From NCBI RefSeq assembly GCF_002954405.1, contig NZ_MQWC01000004.1, positions 2,469,909 to 2,533,908 of the forward strand: DNA of 64,000 nucleotides. The letters run 5' to 3'. The DNA comes from Salinibacter sp. 10B. GTDB taxonomy: Bacteria; Bacteroidota; Rhodothermia; Rhodothermales; Salinibacteraceae. The position numbers were made by a program, and so were the translations under genes. Under the pieces are notes generated by a model. It saw only the letters and a list, made by a program, of their open reading frames with translations. It did not search any database and was not told the DNA's origin. Of the stretch, positions 53,642-61,319 are shown piece after piece; positions within the stretch are counted from its first letter, which is position 1; each line of letters begins with the position of its first letter.

Positions 53642-53735
53642 GACTTTCGGAATCCGTTCGTCGGACCGACCCACGCCCCCCCTTTCACGCCCCACAAGAG
53701 AGCCCGGCTGCACAAGAGATCGTATGTGGATGGAG

Positions 53736-53744
53736 TGTGGATAA
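53736..53744 (-). promoter_or_regulatory. DnaA box (exact consensus)
   Basis: TGTGGATAA is the exact complement of TTATCCACA. A near match TGTGGATGG lies 11 nt to the left at 53725-53733. Confidence 0.5.
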
Positions 53745-53883
53745 GTCTCCAGAGCGGCCTTCTGCCGAGCTAACCCGCCCCAATAACAGAACCAAACCCG
53801 GGGAGTGCGTCGTCGTGTCCCTCCCCATTTCTGCAAACTGGATCTCCGTTATTCCTTCTGGTGCTCGATCAGGCTCAGCCGGT

Positions 53884-53892
53884 TGTGGATAA
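53884..53892 (-). promoter_or_regulatory. DnaA box (exact consensus), second copy
   Basis: TTGTGGATAAGT contains a second exact TGTGGATAA in the same orientation, 148 bp from the first copy. The two copies also share the following GT, which makes an 11-nt identity. Confidence 0.5.
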
Positions 53893-54042
53893 GTTTGGGA
53901 TTGCCCTCTGGCTGTTGCTGGAGGCCCATCCGGACCCGTGTTCGTCCCGCCTGCCGCCGCTTGAAGTTCCATGGAGCAACCGAGGCTGTATTAGGTTATA
54001 GCTCGCCCGTGATTACACACGAATGTACGTTCTCCACTCCTC

Positions 54043-55347
54043 ATGCCTGAGACTGCCCCGCAGACCACCACTCCCGAATCACGTGACGCCGTGTCCGTCG
54101 AATCGCTGGCGGCCGAGTGTGCAACCGCCGCACGGGAGCTCAGCACCCTCTCGACCGACGCGAAGAACCGCGTCCTCCGCCGCATGGCTGACGAGTTGGA
54201 AGCGTCGACCGACGCGATCTTGTCCGCCAACGAGACCGACATGGAGAATGGGCGTGAGGAGGGCCTGTCCGAGGCGCTCCTCGACCGGCTGCTCCTCACC
54301 CCCGAACGCATCGAGAAGATGGCCAACGCCCTGCGCGACGTGGCGTCCTTCTCCGACCCGGTGGGCGAGATGAGCGGCACCCGGAAGCGACCCAGCGGCA
54401 TCGAGGTGGGCAAGATGCGCGTGCCGCTCGGCGTCATCGGCATGATCTACGAGGCGCGTCCCAACGTGACGGCCGACGCCGCGGGCCTCTGCTTTAAAGC
54501 CGGAAATGCGGTGCTGCTGCGCGGCGGGTCGAATGCGTTCAATTCGAACCAGGCCGTCGCTGCGGCGCTGCATCGCGCCCTGGAGGCCGAAGACGTGAAC
54601 CCGGCCGCCGTGACGCTCATCCCCACCACCGACCGCGAAGCGGTGCAGGAGATGTTGACGCTCAACGAGCACATCGACCTCATCATCCCCCGTGGGGGGG
54701 AGGGACTCATCCGGTTCGTGGACGAGACGAGCCGCATCCCCGTCATCAAGCACTACAAGGGGGTCTGCCACCTCTACGTGGACGACGATGCCGATCTGGA
54801 GATTGCGGAGGACCTACTGCTGGACGGCAAGGTCTCGCGCCCGAGTGTCTGCAACGCGCTCGAGACTATGCTCGTGCACGAGGACGTGGCGGAGGATTTT
54901 CTGCCCCGCGCCCAGCAGCTTCTGGACAAATCCAACGTGGAACTCCGCGGCGACGAACGTACCCGTGAGATTCTGGACGGCGTGTCTGAGGTGACGGAGG
55001 ACGATTACGCGGCGGAATACCTCGACCTGACGCTGGCGGTGCGCGTGGTGGACAGCGACGACACGGCGATGAACCACATCACCGAGTACGGCTCCAACCA
55101 CACCGAGGTCATCGTGACCGACACGCTGCCCACGGCTCGGCGCTTCGTGCGCTCGATCGATGCCTCGGTCGTGCTGGTGAACGCGTCCTCGCGCTTCTCG
55201 GACGGGGGCGAGCTGGGCCTCGGCGCCGAGATCGGCATTTCCACCACCAAGCTGCACGCCTACGGCCCGATGGGGCTCGACGCGCTCACGACGGAGAAGT
55301 TTGTGGTGTATGGGGAGGGGGAAACGCGACACGACGTTGAAAAATAA
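54043..55347 (+). CDS. proA: Gamma-glutamyl phosphate reductase
   Basis: The protein has 434 residues. Family segments include KMRVPLGVIGMIYEARPNVT, CFKAGNAVLLRGGSNAFNSN, LIIPRGGEGLIRFV, IPVIKHYKGVCHLYVD and RPSVCNALETMLVHE with the catalytic Cys. The C-terminal part has SRFSDGGELGLGAEIGIST. It makes glutamate semialdehyde in proline synthesis, where proline can also be an osmolyte. proB is not in the window. The N-terminus has an acidic extension of about 20 residues before SLAAECATAAREL. Confidence 0.96.
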   Translation: MPETAPQTTTPESRDAVSVESLAAECATAARELSTLSTDAKNRVLRRMADELEASTDAILSANETDMENGREEGLSEALLDRLLLTPERIEKMANALRDVASFSDPVGEMSGTRKRPSGIEVGKMRVPLGVIGMIYEARPNVTADAAGLCFKAGNAVLLRGGSNAFNSNQAVAAALHRALEAEDVNPAAVTLIPTTDREAVQEMLTLNEHIDLIIPRGGEGLIRFVDETSRIPVIKHYKGVCHLYVDDDADLEIAEDLLLDGKVSRPSVCNALETMLVHEDVAEDFLPRAQQLLDKSNVELRGDERTREILDGVSEVTEDDYAAEYLDLTLAVRVVDSDDTAMNHITEYGSNHTEVIVTDTLPTARRFVRSIDASVVLVNASSRFSDGGELGLGAEIGISTTKLHAYGPMGLDALTTEKFVVYGEGETRHDVEK

Positions 55348-55398
55348 CCCCAGCTGACTGGATATGTCGTCCAAAGGGTTCTGCTGACGTCCTCGTCG

Positions 55399-55500
55399 GA
55401 AAGTTGAAGGTTGGAAGGGCGACGGTTTTGAGTTCTGCGCTACATGCCTCTCATCGTGGGTGAGGGGACCTCTTCCTCAACCTTCCAACCTTCGACTTTC
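55399..55500. repeat. Near-perfect 20-bp inverted repeat between convergent genes
   Basis: GAAAGTTGAAGGTTGGAAGG (55399-55418) and CCTTCCAACCTTCGACTTTC (55481-55500) are complementary at 19 of 20 positions, separated by 62 nt. The arms are made of reiterated AAGGTTGG words. It lies between proA (+) and an AhpD-like gene (-) and is the clearest member of the intergenic word-repeat set. Confidence 0.75.
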
Positions 55501-55578
55501 CCCTGCCCCGAAAACACCTTCTCACCCGAGGGATGGACGCTCTGGCAAGAGAAAAGCCACATCGTCTGGGGGTGAATC

Positions 55579-56160
55579 CTACCAGTCCATCTTGCCGAGC
55601 ACCGGCCACATCTCTTGAATGTCATCATTCTCCGTGACGAGATCGTCGACCTCCGTCTGGGCGATGTGATTGACGTAGTTGCTAAAGATCTTGAGGCCGA
55701 TGAGGGTATTGATCTCGTAGAGCTCGGTCTTGCCGATGCCTTCCCACTGTAGATTGGAGAGGTCGTCCTCATCCAGCCAGCCCCGCTTGTCGAGGAGGAG
55801 GCGGGTCGCTTTGACGAGGGTCCGCAAACGATCGTCCTCGGGAAGCCCCCCCCGGTGGATGGTCTCGATGGTCTCCTGGTCGAGCCCGGCCTGCCGCCCC
55901 AAAAAGGCATGGGTGCGGGTGCAATAGTGGCAGTCGTTGTACCGGGAGATGGTAAGGATAACCGCCTCCCGTTCGTGATCCGGCAACTCGCCCTGCTCTA
56001 CCAAGTCCATCGTGGCGATGTAGGCGCGGGCCGCCGCGGGACTGTGCTCATTCAGCACCTTGATCTGGTTCGGCACGAAGCCGCCGTAGAAGTCCTTCGC
56101 CATGTCGCGCACCTCCTCCACGGCATCGGTAGAGGGGGCACTGGTCGATTGATCGGGCAT
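55579..56160 (-). CDS. AhpD-like alkylhydroperoxidase/carboxymuconolactone decarboxylase-fold protein
   Basis: The protein has 193 residues from the ATG at 56160. The AhpD catalytic pattern is complete: CHYCTRTH gives Cys77, Cys80 and His84, after DHEREAVILTISRYND. The fold is all-helical (TRLLLDKRGWLDEDDLSNLQ, ELYEINTLIGLKIFSNYVNH). It should act as a disulfide-linked peroxidase reductant or a related thiol enzyme in oxidative defence. A paralogue lies 191 nt upstream on the same strand and shares ERGWLD and GELYEIF..IGLK-type segments. An upstream extension of the frame is not family-like. Confidence 0.88.
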   Translation of the reverse strand: MPDQSTSAPSTDAVEEVRDMAKDFYGGFVPNQIKVLNEHSPAAARAYIATMDLVEQGELPDHEREAVILTISRYNDCHYCTRTHAFLGRQAGLDQETIETIHRGGLPEDDRLRTLVKATRLLLDKRGWLDEDDLSNLQWEGIGKTELYEINTLIGLKIFSNYVNHIAQTEVDDLVTENDDIQEMWPVLGKMDW

Positions 56161-56351
56161 CGGTTCAGACGATGTGTTATCTGTCGATCTTTGAATGAGG
56201 TGACCTTCGTCTCCTTGGTATTCTGCGACCGCAGACGGCTGCTTGCCGACTGCTGTTTGTATGATTCCCAAGCCTGCCCTCAGAGCGTTCTTCTGCAGGA
56301 GAGGGCCTCGGTTGCGGCCTCTCTTCTCCGCGCTTCCACGCGCCTACGCAT

Positions 56352-56927
56352 TCAGCCCATAAACAGGCGCTGCCGTTCGATCGTGTCCGGCTCATCCGGA
56401 ACGTGGTCGAGTGCATCCTCAACATTTTCCAGAGGGGGGTCCACGTCCGGATCCGCGATGTGACTGGTGAAGCTCGTGAACGTCTTCAGCCCAATGAAGG
56501 CAAAAATCTCATACAGCTCTCCGCGCCCCACCCCCCGCTCCTGAAAGTCGCGGAGCGTGTCGGCATCCAACCAGCCCCGTTCCTCACACGACGTGAGGGT
56601 GGCCTCCACGAGGGCCTGGATCCGATCGTCCGACACCGTCTCTCCCGCCAGCAATTGCTCGATCACCTTCGGTGAGAGCCCCGCATCGAGTGCCATGCGC
56701 GCATGCACGACGGCATCGTACCGACTATCGTGGTAGCGCGCCATCGTGAGAAGGACGACCTGCTGGTCGACCGGCCGCAGGTTGCCGTCCATGAGGGCCG
56801 CATCGGCGGCCACGTAGACCGCTCCCGGGGCCCCGGTGTACTGATTCGTTTCCTCGAAAAGATTTGGCACGGTCCCGTACGCCTTGGTCGCCGTCTGTTC
56901 GACGTCTTGGGTGAGGTCGGACGACAT
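56352..56927 (-). CDS. AhpD-like paralogue lacking the redox cysteines
   Basis: The protein has 191 residues from the ATG at 56927. It aligns along its length with the downstream AhpD-like protein (VDQQVVLLTMARYHD, LVEATLTSCEERGWLDADTL, GELYEIFAFIGLKTFTSFTS), but the CxxC is replaced by SRYD (Ser68, Asp71); the following His75 is kept. Peroxidase chemistry through a disulfide is therefore unlikely. It may be a binding protein, a decarboxylase-like enzyme, or a structural partner of its paralogue. The single Cys (SCEERG) is elsewhere. Confidence 0.83.
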   Translation of the reverse strand: MSSDLTQDVEQTATKAYGTVPNLFEETNQYTGAPGAVYVAADAALMDGNLRPVDQQVVLLTMARYHDSRYDAVVHARMALDAGLSPKVIEQLLAGETVSDDRIQALVEATLTSCEERGWLDADTLRDFQERGVGRGELYEIFAFIGLKTFTSFTSHIADPDVDPPLENVEDALDHVPDEPDTIERQRLFMG

Positions 56928-57229
56928 GGAAGAGAGGAGAGTCGGGAGCGAAATAGCGAATGTGGAACGCTCATGGTACCTGCCCGGCGCCCGTTCGTGC
57001 CCACTACCGTGGGGCTCGTTGAGAGATTTGGACACGACGGGCGTCCAAATGGAGGAAATGGCTCCCCATCGGTCCACTAGACGCAGCTGTACAGGTGCTA
57101 CTACACCCAATCGTTTTCACTTTAGGGCATTACTCTATGCTGTTCAATGATACCAATGCCCACCAAACCGATAGGGCAGTCCTTTGTAGGATGTATGATC
57201 ACCGGTGCTGCATTTTTTCCTTTGTCCTC
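56928..57229. other. 302-nt divergent intergenic region
   Basis: No gene is seen. It should carry promoters for the AhpD-like pair (-) and the exported methyltransferase (+). The part near 57115-57230 is AT-richer, as expected for a promoter. Confidence 0.4.
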
Positions 57230-57841
57230 ATGATACAACGGACTATCCTTCTTTTGGCCTGGGGCTTTCTGCTCGCCGCCGTCGGTCCGCTGTCCGGCTG
57301 CGCTCAAGAACAAGAGCGCGCGTCTCCCTCCGCGAAACCAACGACGACGGATTCGTCCCTTACCAAGGACGTAGCCTACGTGAAAACGCCCCAGCGGGTC
57401 GTGGAGCGGATGCTCGAAATGGCAGACGTCTCGGAAACCGACGTGGTGTATGACCTGGGGAGTGGGGACGGGCGCTTTGTGATTACCGCCGCACAGCAGT
57501 ATGGGGCCCGGGGCGTGGGCATTGAAATCGATCCGGAGCTGATCCGAACGGCCCGGGCAAAGGCCCGTCTGGCCGGCGTGTCCGACCGGGTCACGTTTCG
57601 GCAAGGAAACCTCTTCGACGCCGATCTGCACAACGCGTCGGTCGTCACGCTGTACTTGCAAGCCGACCTTAACCTCCGCCTCCGTCCCAAACTCCTTCTT
57701 CAGCTCGACCCGGGCGACCGTGTGGTTTCGCACGATTTCGGGATGGGGGCCTGGTCGCCGGACCGGACCGAGACCTTGGCCGGAAGCACGATCTACCTTT
57801 GGACCATCTCCGACCGGATCCCCGATTCCCTCGCCCACTAG
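57230..57841 (+). CDS. Predicted exported lipoprotein with a SAM-methyltransferase domain
   Basis: The protein has 203 residues from the ATG at 57230. The N-terminus is a lipoprotein signal (MIQRTILLLAWGFLLAAVGP then LSGC). After a polar linker the class I methyltransferase core starts: YVKTPQRVVERMLEMADVSE, motif I VVYDLGSGDGRFVITAA, motif post-I GVGIEIDPELI, then VVTLYLQADLNLRLRPKLL and RVVSHDFGMGAW. This subfamily is widespread in bacteria and usually described only as a methyltransferase. A membrane-anchored periplasmic location would be odd because S-adenosylmethionine is cytoplasmic. The ATG at 57230 is the last one before the signal; a longer frame opens at 57095. Confidence 0.85.
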   Translation: MIQRTILLLAWGFLLAAVGPLSGCAQEQERASPSAKPTTTDSSLTKDVAYVKTPQRVVERMLEMADVSETDVVYDLGSGDGRFVITAAQQYGARGVGIEIDPELIRTARAKARLAGVSDRVTFRQGNLFDADLHNASVVTLYLQADLNLRLRPKLLLQLDPGDRVVSHDFGMGAWSPDRTETLAGSTIYLWTISDRIPDSLAH

Positions 57842-57959
57842 CCTCCGTCCGTCTCTATCCTGCTCGGCGAGGCGTTCGGCCCCTTTCCCATACCGGGTGA
57901 ATCCTCGCCAAAAACGGCCTACGGCATGTGTCCGTCTGGGGGCCGCTTCGTACTGCCGG

Positions 57960-57990
57960 TTGCGCCCGTGACCTGAGAGGACTACGTTTG
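57960..57990 (+). promoter_or_regulatory. Bacteroidota-type promoter of nuoH
   Basis: TTG (57960-57962), 20-nt spacer, then TACGTTTG (57983-57990) matches the TTG/TAnnTTTG consensus exactly. Transcription would start near 57996, giving a leader of about 65 nt to the ATG at 58060. Confidence 0.55.
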
Positions 57991-58059
57991 GATGTTGCGT
58001 GGCTCCTATTGCCGCATCCACGCCTTTTTCGACGACCCGCCTTCATCCATCGTGGAGAC

Positions 58060-59097
58060 ATGGATCTATCGCTGTTCCTGACTGCCGCCTTCGCCTTTCT
58101 CGTCATCAACGGGATGCTGCTCTCAGCCTCCCTGCTGGTGTACGCAGAGCGGCGCGTCTCGGCCTTTATGCAAAATCGCCCCGGCCCGAACCGCGTGGGC
58201 CCTGTGGGCATCCTCCAGCCGTTTGCCGACGTGCTCAAGTTCGTGCTGAAGGAGGACGTGCAGCCGGCGCAGTCGAACAAATTCATCCACGCCATGGCGC
58301 CGGTGCTCATGGTGGTCATCGCAATGACGACGGCGGCGCTCATTCCCTTTGCCGAGGGCGTAGTGGTGGCCGACATCAGCGTGGGGGTCGTGATGCTGCT
58401 GGCTCTCACGTCCATCAGCGTCTACGGCGTGACGCTCGCCGGCTGGAGCTCCAACAGTAAGTTTCCACTCCTGGGCGGCCTTCGCTCGGCGGCGCAGATG
58501 GTAAGCTACGAGTTGTCGATGGGCCTGGCGGTCATCTCCGTCGCGCTCATCGCGGGCTCGCTCAACTTTATGACCATCGTCGAAGATCAGGCCTCCGGAC
58601 AGGCCCTGTTGGGATGGAATATGATCCGCAACCCAATTGGCGGTCTGATCTTCATCGTCACGGCCTTCGCCGAAACGAACCGCGCCCCCTTCGACCTGCC
58701 GGAGGCGGAGGAGGAACTGGTGGGCGGGTTCCACACCGAGTACAGTGGGATGAAATTCGGCATGTTCTTCCTGGCTGAGTACGTGAACTGGTTCATCGCC
58801 TCCTTCTTCATCGTCACCCTCTTCTTTGGCGGCTACCTCATTCCCTTCCAGCCGCTACTGCTGGACATTGCCCCGGCCCTGGACGGCACAGCCCTTTTTG
58901 CGGTGCTTCAGTTCCTCAGTCTCATGCTGAAGGTCTGCTTCTTCGTCTTCCTCTTCATCTGGGTGCGATGGACGTTCCCCCGTTTCAAGTACAACCAGCT
59001 CATGGACGTGGGGTGGCGCTACCTGCTGCCGATTGCCCTGGCAAACGCGATCCTCATTGCCGTGGGCGTCATTCTCTTCGATTCGATTGGGCTGTAG
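58060..59097 (+). CDS. nuoH: NADH-quinone oxidoreductase subunit H
   Basis: The protein has 345 residues from the ATG at 58060 (preceded by GTGGAG). About eight transmembrane helices are visible. Conserved quinone-site segments are YAERRVSAFMQNRPGPNRVG, PFADVLKFVLKED and AFAETNRAPFDLPEAEEELV then GGFHTEYSGMKFGMFFLAEY. It forms the heel of the membrane arm of complex I next to the quinone pocket. No other nuo gene is adjacent, so complex I genes are dispersed in this genome. Confidence 0.97.
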   Translation: MDLSLFLTAAFAFLVINGMLLSASLLVYAERRVSAFMQNRPGPNRVGPVGILQPFADVLKFVLKEDVQPAQSNKFIHAMAPVLMVVIAMTTAALIPFAEGVVVADISVGVVMLLALTSISVYGVTLAGWSSNSKFPLLGGLRSAAQMVSYELSMGLAVISVALIAGSLNFMTIVEDQASGQALLGWNMIRNPIGGLIFIVTAFAETNRAPFDLPEAEEELVGGFHTEYSGMKFGMFFLAEYVNWFIASFFIVTLFFGGYLIPFQPLLLDIAPALDGTALFAVLQFLSLMLKVCFFVFLFIWVRWTFPRFKYNQLMDVGWRYLLPIALANAILIAVGVILFDSIGL

Positions 59098-59426
59098 GCT
59101 CCCGTTTTTTGCGGGTCGGATTGGGCAATGGCGGCTCCCTGCCCGCTTCTTGCAGTCCTGCCCTGTAGCGTGTGGGAGTGGGGGAGGTGGCGCGGGTCTG
59201 CTTCTTTCGGTCGCTTGGCGTAGCTCCGCGCGGACGTGCTTTTCGGATGGGAGGGAAGAGGATCGAGGAGTGAGGATTGACGCTCAGCGGGACGGACCTG
59301 TGAGTGCTCTCTTCGCCCGCGCTCTCTACGCCCGTACCCTCTTTCTCCTTTGGGATAGACGTTCCCCCCGACAACACCTATCATGTCCGGCCCGTCCCCT
59401 CGTAGGACCACTGCTCTCGCACTGTT
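59098..59426. other. 329-nt intergenic region after nuoH
   Basis: I see no gene. CCCG-TTTTTTG-CGGG directly after the nuoH stop (about 59102-59116) is a very short hairpin with the T-run in its loop, so it is not a standard terminator. Confidence 0.4.
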
Positions 59427-60365
59427 ATGCCGGACGAAATCTCCCCTACCCGTACGTCGCCCGTCGCCATCGTAGGGGCCGGTGCAGTGGGCACGGCGCT
59501 CGCCCGGCGGCTCGTGACGCAAGGGCATCCGGTACAGGCCGTGCTCAGCCGAACTGCGGACTCCGCCCAGGCGCTGGCCGAGCGGGTGGAGGCCCCAGTT
59601 GATTCCGATGATGTTTCGGCCCTGCCGAGCGACGTGCGGCTCGTGCTCCTCTGCGTCCCCGACGACGCGATTGCCTCCGTGGCCGAGCGGCTTGCAACGG
59701 TCGATCATCCGTGGGCGGACACCATCGTGGGCCACACCTCCGGGGCACACACCGCCGAGATCCTGTCGCCGCTGGCGGACCGGGGAGCGGCGACGCTCAG
59801 CTTTCACCCGCTCCAAACCTTCGCGCCCACAACGCCGCCCGAAGCCTTTGAGAACATTCTCGTAGGGGTGGAGGGCAAGGCGTCGGCTGTGGCGGCGGGA
59901 ACTGCCCTCGCCAAAACCATCGGGGCTCGTCCTGTGGAGCTTACCGCGGAAAGCAAAGCCCTGTACCACTGCGCCGCCGCACTGGCCTCGAACGGACTCG
60001 TGGCCCTCATGGCCGTGGTGGAAGAGGTGTTTGCGGCGGCAGACGTGGACGCGCCTGCCGTCGACCTCGTGGCCCCGCTCGTACACCAGACCTGGCAAAA
60101 CCTGAAAGAGGACTCGCCCGAACGCAGTCTCACCGGTCCCGTGGCCCGGGGCGACCGTGCGACGGTCGAGTCGCACCTGGACGCGCTGAGCGACGCGGCC
60201 CCACACCTCGTCCCTCTCTACGCCGCCCTCTCCACAGAAATGACCCGCACCGCCGTCCGCGGGGGACACCTCGACAGTGCCACTGCGGAGGAAGTGCTTC
60301 AAATGCTCCAAAAACCCCTACAGTCCTCCTCCAATTCTCCAGATTCAACAGGGGCTTTGCATTGA
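59427..60365 (+). CDS. Rossmann-fold NADP-dependent oxidoreductase, DUF2520 type
   Basis: The protein has 312 residues. The N-terminal Rossmann domain has VAIVGAGAVGTALARRLVTQ (GxGxxG) and VRLVLLCVPDDAIASVAERL; GHTSGAHTAEILSPL follows. The C-terminal helical DUF2520 domain starts with LSFHPLQTFA and contains ALYHCAAALASNGLVALMA and SLTGPVARGDRATVESHLDA. The family resembles ketopantoate and pyrroline-5-carboxylate reductases, but its substrate is unknown. A Ser/Pro-rich tail (LQSSSNSPDS) ends the protein. It is not in an obvious operon. Confidence 0.88.
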   Translation: MPDEISPTRTSPVAIVGAGAVGTALARRLVTQGHPVQAVLSRTADSAQALAERVEAPVDSDDVSALPSDVRLVLLCVPDDAIASVAERLATVDHPWADTIVGHTSGAHTAEILSPLADRGAATLSFHPLQTFAPTTPPEAFENILVGVEGKASAVAAGTALAKTIGARPVELTAESKALYHCAAALASNGLVALMAVVEEVFAAADVDAPAVDLVAPLVHQTWQNLKEDSPERSLTGPVARGDRATVESHLDALSDAAPHLVPLYAALSTEMTRTAVRGGHLDSATAEEVLQMLQKPLQSSSNSPDSTGALH

Positions 60366-60583
60366 TTCTTTCGAAGAATGGTGTTTTCTTCATGCGACAC
60401 CCACACAATGCGGAACCCGTACCGGGTTTTGTTCGATATCACGGGCTGTTGTGACGCTGGCGTCCGAATGAGATTGTTGCGCCCTCTGAGCCCGTTTCCC
60501 TACGGTTGTAGAGTGCAGATGTCTCAGGAAACAGATTCGGGTGCCGGTGATGCTCACAGACTTCCCCATAGCAGCTTGTTGAC

Positions 60584-61189
60584 ATGAATACGCGCCGCAG
60601 TGCCTCTCCCGACGCGTCCTCGACTTCGGACGAAACCGCCTATCGGGAGCGCATTGAACGCCGCCCTCTCCTTCTGGAGCAGGAAGGCGACCACTCCCGT
60701 TCTTCCGAGGTCACTCAGCCGGACGTGGAGGCCCTTCAGGCACTGATCGAGCGGGTCGGGCAGGAAGGATCGGCCTTTCAATCCGTCGCGGTGGCGGCGG
60801 TGCAGATCCTCGAGCGGGCCCTGTCCTACGAACGCGAAGCGGCCGATGCCGCCCTTTCGCTCGGCCAGCAAGAAAAGCTGCAATCAATGGTCAACACGGC
60901 CGAGCAGGCCGTCGCCCTCCTCCGAAGCACCCTTACCTCTCAGGGCAGCGGCAAGGTCATCCACCTGTGTGCGCAAGGTGAGCCCCCGACCCCTGCCGAC
61001 AACCAGCCCTGGTGGTTTGCCCTCACCGATGCTCTGGAAGTGCTGGAAGAGGGCACCGGCCGCATGACCTCGCTCACCACGGCCCAGGCCGAAGGCAGCC
61101 CGGCGTGCGAACTGAGCCGCGCCGTGGCCCAACTCCTCCGCGAGCATCACGACGCTCTGCTCCTCGAAGCCGACGAGTGGATCTCGTAG
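60584..61189 (+). CDS. Acidic helical protein of unknown function
   Basis: The protein has 201 residues. I do not recognise a family. It has a disordered Ser/Arg-rich start (about 1-45), then helices with heptad-like spacing (VEALQALIERVGQEGSAFQS, QEKLQSMVNTAEQAVALLRS, LTDALEVLEEGTGRMTSLTT) and ends ALLLEADEWIS. No signal peptide or membrane segment is present. It starts 218 nt after the DUF2520 gene and ends 130 nt before lysS; the codon usage matches its neighbours. Confidence 0.65.
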   Translation: MNTRRSASPDASSTSDETAYRERIERRPLLLEQEGDHSRSSEVTQPDVEALQALIERVGQEGSAFQSVAVAAVQILERALSYEREAADAALSLGQQEKLQSMVNTAEQAVALLRSTLTSQGSGKVIHLCAQGEPPTPADNQPWWFALTDALEVLEEGTGRMTSLTTAQAEGSPACELSRAVAQLLREHHDALLLEADEWIS

Positions 61190-61319
61190 GCCGAGGCCGC
61201 ATGATTTTTCCCGTTTCCTCAGACGCAGCCCGGCACCCGGGAGGCGTCTTTTTCTTTGGAGGCCCTGGAGGCGCCTTCCTTCGTTCTCACTGTTTCATTT
61301 CCCAGACCCTTCTTCCCGA

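Larger units (their letters stand above)
53642..54042. other. 401-nt intergenic region with two perfect DnaA boxes
   Basis: No confident gene is present; one frame over about 53810-53998 (LDQAQPVVDKFGIALWLLLE) reads like protein but has no start. The region carries two exact DnaA boxes and one near match, described separately. The proA promoter should be near its right end. Confidence 0.5.

Noticed and set aside
53810-53998. Protein-like frame in the accC-proA gap (contains KFGIALWLLLEAHPDP)
   Set aside because: No start codon or family match; may be a gene fragment, but the evidence is too weak to call.
59102-59116. CCCG/CGGG hairpin after nuoH
   Set aside because: Only a 4-bp stem, with the T-run in the loop instead of after the stem, so not a terminator.
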